Source: Rhodoferax sp.
GTDB lineage: Bacteria; Pseudomonadota; Gammaproteobacteria; Burkholderiales; Burkholderiaceae_C
Length of the DNA: 64,000 bases
Direction: 5' to 3'
Assembly: GCA_024235935.1 (NCBI GenBank)
Contig: JACKLL010000002.1
Coordinates: forward strand, 1 to 64,000
This document shows positions 21,249 to 29,186 of the stretch, in pieces (the first letter of the stretch is position 1; every line of letters starts with the position of its first letter). The notes under the pieces were generated by a model that worked only from the letters and a program-made list of their open reading frames with translations, was not told the origin of the DNA and did not search any database. A program made the translations under genes and the position numbers.

Positions 21249-21652
21249 AAACCACAGCGTTGTCCGAAGCCGACGGCATTGCAAACGGGCGGCGTGCGTC
21301 CCGCCGTCTGCGCACGGCGCTGCTGGGGCTGACACTGGCCGTAGTGGCTGCCAGTGCGTCGGCCATGAGCATTCGTGAACTGCGCGCACTGGAGGCGTCC
21401 GACAAGGACCAGGGCGTGCTCTATGTGCAGTACTACCTGGTCGGCGCGATGGAGGGTATGCTGGAGGCCAGTGCACAGCAGGCCCGCTCGGGCGGCAAGC
21501 CTTCGATCTGCCCGAACGGCCGCAAACTCGAGCCGCGCATGGCAAAGCCGCTGTACGACGGCGAGTTGCGGCGCAATGCCGGCCTCTACGAAGCCGACAT
21601 GCCGGTCCAGCTCGTCCTGCTCAACGCCATGGTGGCCGCGTATGCCTGCTGA
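21245..21652 (+). CDS. Small exported protein of unknown function, Rap1a/Tai-like
   Basis: A 135-residue protein not part of histidine synthesis. A signal peptide (hydrophobic segment about residues 24-39, ending ASASA) predicts export to the periplasm. The mature part of about 95 residues contains a YYLVGAMEGML helix, one internal cysteine in SICPNG and a carboxy-terminal cysteine in VAAYAC that could form a disulfide. This layout recalls the Rap1a/Tai immunity-protein fold, but the resemblance is by eye only. Its ATG overlaps the hisD stop by 4 bases, so it is translated as a member of the his operon; hisC follows after 69 bases. Confidence 0.65.
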   Translation: MKTTALSEADGIANGRRASRRLRTALLGLTLAVVAASASAMSIRELRALEASDKDQGVLYVQYYLVGAMEGMLEASAQQARSGGKPSICPNGRKLEPRMAKPLYDGELRRNAGLYEADMPVQLVLLNAMVAAYAC

Positions 21653-21721
21653 GGCCAGCATGGCTTTGGCGGCCATTGCTCAGGTCCGCCGGTCCCTGGT
21701 CTGCCCGCCGCACGATCCAAT

Positions 21722-22837
21722 ATGACTTCCAAGACTGTTTCTCTCGCCGAACGGATGGCACGCACGCTGCGCAGCGACGTTGCCGGCATGCATGCCTATG
21801 CGGTTCAGGACGCGCGCGGACTGCACAAGCTCGACGCGATGGAGAATCCGCACCGTTTGCCGGCCGCGATGCAGCAGCAACTGGGCCAGCGCCTGGGTGC
21901 ACTTGCGCTCAACCGCTATCCCGATGGCCGTATCGATGACCTGCGCCGTGCGCTGATGACCCATGCCCAGGTCCCGGATGGCTTCGACCTGATGCTGGGC
22001 AATGGTTCGGACGAACTGATCTCGATGCTGGCCATCGCCTGTGACGTGCCGGATGCGACCATCATGGCGCCGGTGCCCGGCTTCGTGATGTACAGGATGA
22101 GTGCCCAGCTGCAGGGCTTGCGTTTCGTCGGCGTCGATCTGACCGCAGATTTCGAACTCGACGAGGGCGCGATGCTTCAGGCGATTGCCGAGCACCAGCC
22201 GGCCATCCTGTACCTGGCCTATCCCAACAATCCGACCGCCAATCTGTGGGATGACGCGGTGATCGACCGGCTGATTGCCGCCGCACCGGGCCTGGTGGTG
22301 ATGGATGAGGCCTACCAGCCGTTTGCCGGGCGCAGCTTCATCGACCGTCTGGCAGCCCACGCGCATGTGCTGTTGATGCGCACCATGAGCAAGTTCGGTC
22401 TGGCGGGCGTGCGCATCGGCTACCTGATCGGCCGCTCACCGCTGATCGCAGAGATCGACAAGGTGCGCCCTCCGTACAACGTCAGTGTGCTGAATGCGGA
22501 ATGCGCGCTGTTTGCGCTGGAACATGCCGAGGTCTTCGCTGCGCAGGCGCAGGATATCGTGGTGCAGCGGCAATGGTTGGTCGCGCAGCTGTCGCAGTTG
22601 CCGGGTGTGCACTGCTTTGCCAGCGAAGCCAACATGCTGCTGGTCCGGCTGCCCGAAGCTGCGGCTGCCGATGGGCCATCGGCGTCTGCAGCGGCATTCG
22701 CGGGCATGCGTGCGCGTGGCGTGCTGGTCAAGGATGTCTCGGGCATGCACCCCTTGTTGCGCAACTGCCTGCGGCTGACCGTGGGCACAGAGCCCGAAAA
22801 CCAGGCCATGCTGCAGGCCTTGAAGGAATGTCTATGA
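21722..22837 (+). CDS. hisC: Histidinol-phosphate aminotransferase
   Basis: A 371-residue class I/II PLP aminotransferase that makes L-histidinol phosphate from imidazole-acetol phosphate. The Schiff-base lysine is K224 in RTMSKFGLAGVRIGY; D195 and Y198 in VVMDEAYQPF contact the cofactor, and YLAYPNNPTAN carries the conserved asparagine. The stop overlaps the hisB start by 4 bases. Confidence 0.96.
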   Translation: MTSKTVSLAERMARTLRSDVAGMHAYAVQDARGLHKLDAMENPHRLPAAMQQQLGQRLGALALNRYPDGRIDDLRRALMTHAQVPDGFDLMLGNGSDELISMLAIACDVPDATIMAPVPGFVMYRMSAQLQGLRFVGVDLTADFELDEGAMLQAIAEHQPAILYLAYPNNPTANLWDDAVIDRLIAAAPGLVVMDEAYQPFAGRSFIDRLAAHAHVLLMRTMSKFGLAGVRIGYLIGRSPLIAEIDKVRPPYNVSVLNAECALFALEHAEVFAAQAQDIVVQRQWLVAQLSQLPGVHCFASEANMLLVRLPEAAAADGPSASAAAFAGMRARGVLVKDVSGMHPLLRNCLRLTVGTEPENQAMLQALKECL

Positions 22838-23457
22838 GTCCTGAATCCTCCCTCGCCGCTGGCGCGGCGCCGCGCCACGCCGAAGTCACCCGCAACACGG
22901 CGGAGACCCGTATCACGGTGCGCATCGATCTCGATGGCAGCGGCAAGTCGAAGCTGCATACCGGCATTGGCTTTTTTGACCATATGCTGGACCAGATCGC
23001 GCGCCACGGCCTGATCGACCTCGACATCCACGCCGATGGCGACCTGCACATCGACGGCCATCACACGGTGGAAGACGTGGGCATCACCCTGGGCCAGGCG
23101 GTGCACAAGGCGTTGGGCGACCGCAAGGGCATCCGCCGCTTCGGCCACGCCTACGTGCCGCTGGACGAGGCGCTCAGCCGTGTCGTCATCGATTTCTCGG
23201 GCCGTCCGGGCCTGGTGATGCAGGTGCCGTTCAAGAGCGGCATGATCGGCAGCTTCGACAGCCAGCTGGCCCACGAGTTCTTCCAGGGCTTCGTCAACCA
23301 TGCGCTGGTCACATTGCATATCGACAATCTGCGTGGCGAAAACGCGCACCACCAGGCCGAAACGGTTTTCAAGGCCTTTGCACGCGCCTTGCGCGCAGCG
23401 GTGGAAGTCGATCCGCGCGCAGCCGGGACCATTGCATCGACCAAGGGCTCGCTCTGA
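22834..23457 (+). CDS. hisB: Imidazoleglycerol-phosphate dehydratase
   Basis: A 207-residue monofunctional HisB with the two metal-binding HHxxED-type motifs: GFFDHMLDQIARHG with DGHHTVEDVG in the first half and HEFFQGF with ENAHHQAETVFKAFARAL in the second. The amino-terminal phosphatase domain of the E. coli bifunctional enzyme is absent, so histidinol phosphatase must be encoded elsewhere. AAGGA lies 6 bases before the ATG at 22834; an ATG two codons upstream is too close to that site. Confidence 0.96.
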   Translation: MSPESSLAAGAAPRHAEVTRNTAETRITVRIDLDGSGKSKLHTGIGFFDHMLDQIARHGLIDLDIHADGDLHIDGHHTVEDVGITLGQAVHKALGDRKGIRRFGHAYVPLDEALSRVVIDFSGRPGLVMQVPFKSGMIGSFDSQLAHEFFQGFVNHALVTLHIDNLRGENAHHQAETVFKAFARALRAAVEVDPRAAGTIASTKGSL

Positions 23458-23500
23458 GGACTGGCGCAGCCAGGGTATCAATGAACAAGGGTGGGATTTC

Positions 23501-24181
23501 ATGGTGACGGCAGCCGGTGCGACGGTGGCAGTGGTGGACTACGGCATGGGGAACCTGCGCTCGGTTGCCAATGCCGTGCAGATGGCTGCGGCCGGTGGCA
23601 GCCATAGGGTCGTGGTGACTGCCGACCCGGAGCAGGTTCATGCCGCGCAGCGGATCGTGCTGCCGGGGCAGGGCGCCATTGCCGATTGCATGCGTGAGTT
23701 GCGTGACTCCGGCTTGCTCGAGCCGGTGCTGGACGCCGCCCGCAACAAGCCGCTGTTCGGTGTCTGCGTCGGCATGCAGATGCTGCTGAACCATAGCGAG
23801 GAGGGCGGCAAGGACGGCACGCCCGGCCTGGGCCTGATTCCGGGCGAGGTCGTGCGCTTTGATCTGGCGGGGCGGCTGCAACCCGATGGCAGCCGTTACA
23901 AAGTGCCACAAATGGGCTGGAACCAGGTGCACCAGACCCGCCCGGACGGACGCGTCCATGCCCTGTGGGACGGGATTGCGGACGCGAGCTACTACTATTT
24001 CGTGCACAGCTACTACGCCCGACCGTCTGATGCGCGCCACAGCGCGGGCGAGGCGGACTACGGCGGCCGCTTTACGGCGGCAGTTGCACGCGATAATATT
24101 TTCGCCACCCAATTCCACCCCGAGAAGAGTTCTGACCAAGGCCTCGCGCTTTACCGCAACTTCCTACGCTGGAAGCCCTGA
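23501..24181 (+). CDS. hisH: Imidazole glycerol phosphate synthase, glutaminase subunit
   Basis: A 226-residue class I glutamine amidotransferase that feeds ammonia to HisF. The catalytic triad is readable: nucleophile C89 in FGVCVGMQ, and the His-Glu pair in FATQFHPEKS near the carboxy terminus; the oxyanion strand is LPGQGAI, and DYGMGNLRSV is the family signature. The ATG at 23501 follows GGGTGGGA. Many Burkholderiales carry marC between hisB and hisH; here there are only 43 bases and no gene. Confidence 0.96.
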   Translation: MVTAAGATVAVVDYGMGNLRSVANAVQMAAAGGSHRVVVTADPEQVHAAQRIVLPGQGAIADCMRELRDSGLLEPVLDAARNKPLFGVCVGMQMLLNHSEEGGKDGTPGLGLIPGEVVRFDLAGRLQPDGSRYKVPQMGWNQVHQTRPDGRVHALWDGIADASYYYFVHSYYARPSDARHSAGEADYGGRFTAAVARDNIFATQFHPEKSSDQGLALYRNFLRWKP

Positions 24182-24202
24182 TTCCCTTCCCTCGCATCCT
24201 CC

Positions 24203-24943
24203 ATGCTGCTCATCCCTGCGATTGATTTGAAAGATGGTCATTGTGTTCGCCTCAAGCAGGGCGACATGGACCAATCCACCACGTTCGGCGAAGACCCCGC
24301 GGAGATGGCCCGCAACTGGGTCACGAAGGGGGCGCGCCGCCTGCATCTGGTCGACCTGAACGGCGCGTTTGCCGGCCATCCGAAAAACGAGATCGCGATC
24401 CGACGGATTCTCAAGGAGGTGGGCAGCGAGATCGACGTCCAGCTCGGCGGCGGCATCCGCGACCTCGACACGGTCGAGCGTTACCTCGATGCAGGCCTCC
24501 GTTACGTGATCATCGGCACGGCGGCCGTCAAGAATCCCGGCTTTCTGCAGGATGCCTGCACCGCCTTCGGTGGTCACATCATCGTCGGGCTCGATGCGAA
24601 AGACGGCAAGATCGCCACCGACGGATGGAGCAAGCTCACACGCCACGACGTGATCGACCTGGGCAAGAAGTTCGAGGATTATGGCGTCGAATCCATCATC
24701 TACACCGACATCGGCCGCGACGGCATGCTGTCGGGCATCAACGTCGATGCCACGGTCAAGCTGGCGCAGGCCTTGTCGATACCGGTCATCGCCTCCGGCG
24801 GCCTCAGCACCATGGCCGATATCGAGGCCTTGTGCGAGGTCGAGAGCGAAGGTGTCGAAGGCGTCATCTGCGGGCGCGCGATCTACAGCGGCGACCTCGA
24901 TTTCACCGCGGCCCAGGCCCGCGCCGACGAACTCAACGGCTGA
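24203..24943 (+). CDS. hisA: ProFAR isomerase (HisA)
   Basis: A 246-residue (beta-alpha)8 barrel that catalyses the Amadori rearrangement of ProFAR to PRFAR. The catalytic aspartate D8 lies in IPAIDLKDG, the second acidic residue in the DIGRDGMLSG segment, and the phosphate-binding loops are LGGGIRD and IASGGLS. It lies 21 bases behind hisH and 15 before hisF. Confidence 0.97.
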   Translation: MLLIPAIDLKDGHCVRLKQGDMDQSTTFGEDPAEMARNWVTKGARRLHLVDLNGAFAGHPKNEIAIRRILKEVGSEIDVQLGGGIRDLDTVERYLDAGLRYVIIGTAAVKNPGFLQDACTAFGGHIIVGLDAKDGKIATDGWSKLTRHDVIDLGKKFEDYGVESIIYTDIGRDGMLSGINVDATVKLAQALSIPVIASGGLSTMADIEALCEVESEGVEGVICGRAIYSGDLDFTAAQARADELNG

Positions 24944-24958
24944 AAGCCAGCGCCCTGC

Positions 24959-25759
24959 ATGCTGGCCAAGCGCATCATTCCGTGTCTGGATGTCACCGGT
25001 GGACGGGTCGTCAAGGGCGTCAATTTCGTGTCCCTGCGTGACGCCGGCGACCCGGTGGAGATCGCTGCGCGCTACAACGAACAGGGCGCCGACGAGCTGA
25101 CGTTTCTCGATATCACCGCGACCAGTGACGGCCGCGATCTGATCCTGCACATCATCGAGGCCGTCGCAAGCCAGGTGTTCATTCCGCTGACGGTCGGTGG
25201 TGGCGTGCGTTCGGTCGAAGACGTGCGCAGGTTGCTCAATGCCGGCGCGGACAAGACCAGCTTCAATTCGGCCGCCATCGCCAATCCACAGCTGATCGAC
25301 GACGTGTCCGGCAAGTACGGTTCGCAGTGCATCGTCGTGGCGATCGATGCCAAGCGCCGTACCGACGAGCAGGAGCGGCGTGTGGCGCACGATGGCACGG
25401 TCGCGGGTCCGGGATGGGATGTCTTCAGCCACGGTGGGCGTACCAACACCGGCCGCGACGCCGTGGCGTGGGCCACCGAGATGGCACGGCGCGGTGCGGG
25501 CGAAATTCTTCTCACCAGCATGGACCGGGACGGCACCAAGTCGGGTTTCGATCTGGAACTGACCCGTGCGGTCAGCCATGCGATCGACATCCCGGTGATC
25601 GCCTCCGGTGGTGTCGGCGACCTGGACCATCTCGCCGACGGCATCCTGTTCGGCGGCGCCGATGCCGTGCTGGCAGCCAGCATCTTCCATTACGGTGAAT
25701 TCAGCGTCGGTCAGGCCAAGCAGCACATGCACGCCCGCGGCATCGCCGTGCGGATCTGA
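24959..25759 (+). CDS. hisF: Imidazole glycerol phosphate synthase, cyclase subunit
   Basis: A 266-residue barrel enzyme paired with HisH; it uses ammonia to cleave PRFAR into imidazole glycerol phosphate and AICAR. The catalytic aspartate D11 is in IIPCLDVTGGRVVKG, the second in VVAIDAKR at about residue 131, and phosphate loops are VGGGVRS and IASGGVG. All typical blocks are in place. Confidence 0.97.
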   Translation: MLAKRIIPCLDVTGGRVVKGVNFVSLRDAGDPVEIAARYNEQGADELTFLDITATSDGRDLILHIIEAVASQVFIPLTVGGGVRSVEDVRRLLNAGADKTSFNSAAIANPQLIDDVSGKYGSQCIVVAIDAKRRTDEQERRVAHDGTVAGPGWDVFSHGGRTNTGRDAVAWATEMARRGAGEILLTSMDRDGTKSGFDLELTRAVSHAIDIPVIASGGVGDLDHLADGILFGGADAVLAASIFHYGEFSVGQAKQHMHARGIAVRI

Positions 25760-25834
25760 GTCCTGACCGCATGGGGCACCGGCTTGCGTCCGGCTGCGGC
25801 GCGGCGCGCTACGCCGATCGTCGACAATACCGCC

Positions 25835-26236
25835 ATGACATGGCTCGATCAAATCAAGTGGGACGCGGTGGGTCTGGTACCCGTGATCGCACAGGAACAG
25901 TCCACCGGCGATGTGTTGATGTTTGCGTGGATGGACCGCGAAGCGCTTGCGCGTACGGCGGCGACCGGGCGTGCCGTGTACTTCAGCCGTTCCCGCCAGC
26001 GCCTGTGGCCCAAGGGCGAGGAGTCGGGCCACGTGCAACTGGTGCATGACATCCGGGTGGACTGCGACCAGGACGTGGTCCTGCTCAAGGTCACGCAAAC
26101 CGGGCACGAACCCGGTATCGCCTGCCACACCGGTCGCCATAGCTGCTTTTTTCAGCATCTGGTCGGAAGTGGCGAGCACGGGCAGTGGGAAATCACCGAT
26201 CCGGTCTTGAAAGACCCGCAATCGATCTACAAGTAG
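25835..26236 (+). CDS. hisI: Phosphoribosyl-AMP cyclohydrolase
   Basis: A 133-residue HisI that opens the purine ring of phosphoribosyl-AMP. Zinc and magnesium ligands are seen in VDCDQD and in the cysteine-containing CHTGRHSCFF motif; VLMFAWMDREAL and YFSRSRQRLWPKGEESGH are family blocks. HisI and HisE are separate genes here. The ATG at 25835 has no Shine-Dalgarno sequence but a GACAAT hexamer six bases upstream; an ATG 51 bases further up would add an unconserved extension. Confidence 0.95.
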   Translation: MTWLDQIKWDAVGLVPVIAQEQSTGDVLMFAWMDREALARTAATGRAVYFSRSRQRLWPKGEESGHVQLVHDIRVDCDQDVVLLKVTQTGHEPGIACHTGRHSCFFQHLVGSGEHGQWEITDPVLKDPQSIYK

Positions 26237-26242
26237 CACAAG

Positions 26243-26656
26243 ATGGACGTACAACCCTCTGACAATCCCGCGTCGACCGGCCAGGTACTGGATCGGTTGG
26301 CCATCACGATCGAAAGCCGGCTGCCGGCCCATGGTGGCGACGCGAATGCCAGCTATGTCGCGCGCCTGTTGCAGCGCGGCCCGGACGCCTTTCTGAAGAA
26401 GGTCGGCGAAGAGGCGACGGAAGTGGTGATGGCGTCCAAGGACCTGGATGTCGCGCTGGCCATTGGCGCCGGCGTCGATGACCGCCGTGCCAAGCTGGTT
26501 GGCGAAGTCGCGGACCTGTGGTTTCACTGCATGGTGGCACTGGCCCATTACGGTCTGCGCCCTTCGGATGTGACCGATGAGCTCGCACGTCGCGAAGGCA
26601 CCAGCGGCATCGAGGAAAAGGCCTTGCGCAAGGCCATTGCGCGCGAGGGCACCTGA
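26243..26656 (+). CDS. hisE: Phosphoribosyl-ATP diphosphohydrolase
   Basis: A 137-residue all-alpha NTP pyrophosphatase (MazG-like fold) that removes diphosphate from phosphoribosyl-ATP. Acidic metal-binding positions are visible in KKVGEEATEVVMASK and ELVGEVADLWFH-type sequence (KLVGEVADLWFH). It starts 6 bases after hisI and ends the set of histidine genes. Confidence 0.95.
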   Translation: MDVQPSDNPASTGQVLDRLAITIESRLPAHGGDANASYVARLLQRGPDAFLKKVGEEATEVVMASKDLDVALAIGAGVDDRRAKLVGEVADLWFHCMVALAHYGLRPSDVTDELARREGTSGIEEKALRKAIAREGT

Positions 26657-26687
26657 GCGCCCCGCACCATCAGGAAAGGATCCCGGC

Positions 26688-27077
26688 ATGAGCGATATCA
26701 CCGATGTCACGCCACGCGGCGAGGAACAGGCCCAGGCCTTGAAATCCGTCGGCTGGCTGAGCTACGTGCTGCACCTGATCGTGGCGGTGGGCGCCATCAT
26801 CCCGGGCGCGCAGGCGGGTGCCCTGCTGCTGGTGGTGGCACTGGTCATCGACCTCGTGAAGCGGCCCGAAGCCCACGGTACCTGGCAATCCAGCCATTTC
26901 TCGTGGCGCATCCATTCGGTGCTGCTGGCAGGCCTGATGTACTTGCTGACCGCGCCGCTGTTCCTGTTGTTCATCCTGCCGGGGCAACTGGCATGGCTGT
27001 TGGTGTCGATCTGGTTCCTGTACCGGATCGTCAAGGGCATGGTCGCGATGAATGCCGACCGTGCCGTCGGTTCCTGA
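26688..27077 (+). CDS. DUF4870 family membrane protein
   Basis: A 129-residue protein with three to four hydrophobic segments (about residues 22-48, 66-88, 92-112), matching the small DUF4870 membrane family. The hydrophilic WQSSHFSWRIHSV loop between segments is typical. Function unknown. The ATG at 26688 follows CAGGAAAGGA. Between hisE (31 bases) and a HIT protein (23 bases), an arrangement common in Burkholderiales, so it probably belongs to the long his-tat transcription unit. Confidence 0.8.
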   Translation: MSDITDVTPRGEEQAQALKSVGWLSYVLHLIVAVGAIIPGAQAGALLLVVALVIDLVKRPEAHGTWQSSHFSWRIHSVLLAGLMYLLTAPLFLLFILPGQLAWLLVSIWFLYRIVKGMVAMNADRAVGS

Positions 27078-27100
27078 CCGTTCGAGGAGAAACAAAGCGT

Positions 27101-27460
27101 ATGACGCATGATCCGGATTGCCTGTTCTGCAAGATCATCGAGGGCAAGATTCCGTCGAAGAAGGTTTATGAAGACGAGCATGTCTACGCCTTTCACGACA
27201 TTCACCCCTGGGCGCCTGTGCATTTTCTGATGGTGCCCAAACAACATATTCCGTCCATGGCACAACTGGGGCCGGAGCATGCGACGCTGATGGGTCACAT
27301 GATGACGCTGGCCCCGGTGCTGGCCCTTCAGGAGGGCTGCAATGCCTATCCCGAGGGGGGCTACCGCATCGTCAGCAACACCGGCGCCGAAGGCGGCCAG
27401 GAAGTCCACCACCTGCATGTGCATGTCATGGGCGGACCTCGCCCCTGGCTGCGGGGCTGA
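27101..27460 (+). CDS. HIT family protein (HinT-like nucleotide hydrolase)
   Basis: A 119-residue histidine-triad protein. The active-site motif HHLHVHVMGG (His-phi-His-phi-His) is present near the carboxy terminus, and the amino-terminal CLFCKIIEGKIPSKKVYED block is diagnostic for the HinT branch, which hydrolyses adenosine 5'-monophosphoramidates. Two cysteines (CLFC) may bind zinc. The ATG follows CGAGGAGA. tatA starts 69 bases downstream. Confidence 0.93.
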   Translation: MTHDPDCLFCKIIEGKIPSKKVYEDEHVYAFHDIHPWAPVHFLMVPKQHIPSMAQLGPEHATLMGHMMTLAPVLALQEGCNAYPEGGYRIVSNTGAEGGQEVHHLHVHVMGGPRPWLRG

Positions 27461-27529
27461 TACTCAAGGGCTTTGGGCGCAGGCCATGTGCAAGCGTCTA
27501 AAATCCGCATTACCGTTTAGGAGTCAACT

Positions 27530-27775
27530 ATGGGTTCGTTTTCAATTTGGCATTGGCTGATCGTTCTGCTGATCGTCGTCATGGTGTTCGGCACCAAGAA
27601 GCTCAAGAACATGGGCAGTGATCTGGGCAGTGCGGTCAAGGGATTCAAGGATGGCATGAAGGACGGATCGTCTTCGGACGAGGACGTGAAATCGGGGCCG
27701 GCAGCGCAGGTGTCGAACAGTGCCAAGAGCGCCGACAAGTCGACGATCGACGTCGAAGCCAAGCAGAAATCCTGA
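27530..27775 (+). CDS. tatA: Sec-independent translocase subunit TatA
   Basis: An 81-residue TatA: short periplasmic amino end, one membrane helix (about residues 5-20, WHWLIVLLIVVMVFG), the invariant Phe-Gly hinge at about 20-21, then an amphipathic helix and a polar, acidic tail. TatA oligomers form the transport pore for folded proteins. AGGAG lies 7 bases before the ATG. First gene of the tatABC set. Confidence 0.94.
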   Translation: MGSFSIWHWLIVLLIVVMVFGTKKLKNMGSDLGSAVKGFKDGMKDGSSSDEDVKSGPAAQVSNSAKSADKSTIDVEAKQKS

Positions 27776-27793
27776 TAGCAGGACAGCGTCTCC

Positions 27794-28267
27794 GTGCTTG
27801 ATCTTGGTGTTTCAAAGATGGCGCTGATCGGCGTGGTGGCGTTGATCGTCATCGGGCCGGAGAAGCTGCCACGTGTCGCCCGTACCGTCGGCGCCTTGCT
27901 GGGCAAGGCGCAGCGGTACGTGTCCGACGTGAAGGCCGAGGTCAGCCGGTCGATGGAGCTCGACGAGCTGCGCAAGATGAAGGATTCGATGACCGACGCA
28001 GCCAAGGACATGGAGAACACCATCCAGTCCAACGCCAGCGAGATCGAGAAGACCTGGGCCGACGCCACCGGCATGAATGACAACTCTCAGCTCGGTAACC
28101 ATTACGAGGTTCCCGACAGTTACCCAGCCTACCGACACCCCAACAAGCGCTGGCGTGTCAAGCGCGGCGCCTTGCCGAACTGGTACAAGGCGCGCACGGG
28201 CACCCGTACACGTGCGTTGTCGGGTGCGGCCAGGGTTGCGCGATACCGACCGCGAAAATTCGACTGA
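27794..28267 (+). CDS. tatB: Sec-independent translocase subunit TatB
   Basis: A 157-residue TatB with a membrane helix containing the conserved glutamate-proline-like turn (VIVIGPEKLPR), then a long amphipathic helix and a charged coiled-coil-like region. The carboxy-terminal 45 residues are basic and poorly conserved. The start is GTG at 27794. With TatC it forms the receptor for twin-arginine signal peptides. Confidence 0.92.
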   Translation: MLDLGVSKMALIGVVALIVIGPEKLPRVARTVGALLGKAQRYVSDVKAEVSRSMELDELRKMKDSMTDAAKDMENTIQSNASEIEKTWADATGMNDNSQLGNHYEVPDSYPAYRHPNKRWRVKRGALPNWYKARTGTRTRALSGAARVARYRPRKFD

Positions 28268-28333
28268 TAGAACGGGTATCGTCCCGCGCCCTGGAGCCCA
28301 TAGTTCCGGCGGGCGCGCGGCACACATGACACG

Positions 28334-29152
28334 ATGACTGACACCAGCAACAAAGAAGACGAACTCGCCGGTACCGAACAGCCATTCGTGCAGCACCTGA
28401 TGGAATTGCGCGACCGGCTGATGTACAGCCTGGCTGGGCTGGCGGTCTGCATGGTGCTTCTCGCATTCTGGCCGTCGCCCAGCGGCCTGATCGATCTGAT
28501 CGCCATGCCGATCCGGGCGCACATGCCGCCGGGTGCCAAGCTGATCGCTGTGGGCGTGTTCTCGCCGTTCTTTGTTCCGCTCAAGGTCTTGATGATGGCC
28601 GGCGTGCTGCTGTGCCTGCCCTGGTTGATGTACCAGGCCTGGGCTTTCGTGGCGCCGGGCCTTTACGGCCACGAAAAGCGGCTGGCCTTGCCACTGATCT
28701 TCTTCGGCAGCATCCTGGCCTATGGCGGCATTGCCTTCGTGCAGCTGTTCGTGCTGGACAAGATGTTCGCCTTCATCCAGGCGGTGACCCCTGCCAGCGT
28801 GGCCGCCACCCCGGATATCGCCTCCTACGTGGAGGCGATTCTGGGACTGTACCTGGCCTTTGGCGTGGCGTTCCAGGTGCCGATCGTGGTCGTGCTGCTG
28901 GTGCGCATGAACATGGTCAGCATCGACAAGCTCAAGCAGTTCCGTGGCTACTTCATCGTGCTGTCATTCGTGGTGGCCGCCATCCTGACGCCGCCGGACG
29001 TGATTTCTCAGCTGGCGCTCGCAGTGCCGATGTGCCTGCTGTACGAGGCTGGTATCTTCGCAGCGAAGATGTTCATCAAGCATGCGAAGGACGAGGATGG
29101 CGAAGAGTCTGACGCTGCCGACAAAAAGGACGACGACGCACCCAAGTCGTGA
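28334..29152 (+). CDS. tatC: Sec-independent translocase subunit TatC
   Basis: A 272-residue polytopic protein with six membrane segments. The amino-terminal signature HLMELRDRL, the PFFVPLK and YQAWAFVAPGLYGHEKR blocks and the FRGYFIVLSFVVAAILTPPD segment identify TatC, the main Tat signal-peptide receptor. The carboxy-terminal tail is highly charged (EDGEESDAADKKDDD). It ends 34 bases from the convergent protease gene. Confidence 0.96.
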   Translation: MTDTSNKEDELAGTEQPFVQHLMELRDRLMYSLAGLAVCMVLLAFWPSPSGLIDLIAMPIRAHMPPGAKLIAVGVFSPFFVPLKVLMMAGVLLCLPWLMYQAWAFVAPGLYGHEKRLALPLIFFGSILAYGGIAFVQLFVLDKMFAFIQAVTPASVAATPDIASYVEAILGLYLAFGVAFQVPIVVVLLVRMNMVSIDKLKQFRGYFIVLSFVVAAILTPPDVISQLALAVPMCLLYEAGIFAAKMFIKHAKDEDGEESDAADKKDDDAPKS

Positions 29153-29186
29153 TGGCGCTACGGGCGGCTGCACCCGTGCCGGATGC

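Noticed and set aside
24164..26710. Minus-strand open frame of 848 codons opposite hisA, hisF, hisI and hisE
   Set aside because: Antisense shadow of four well-identified genes; crosses their intergenic gaps without any start signal.
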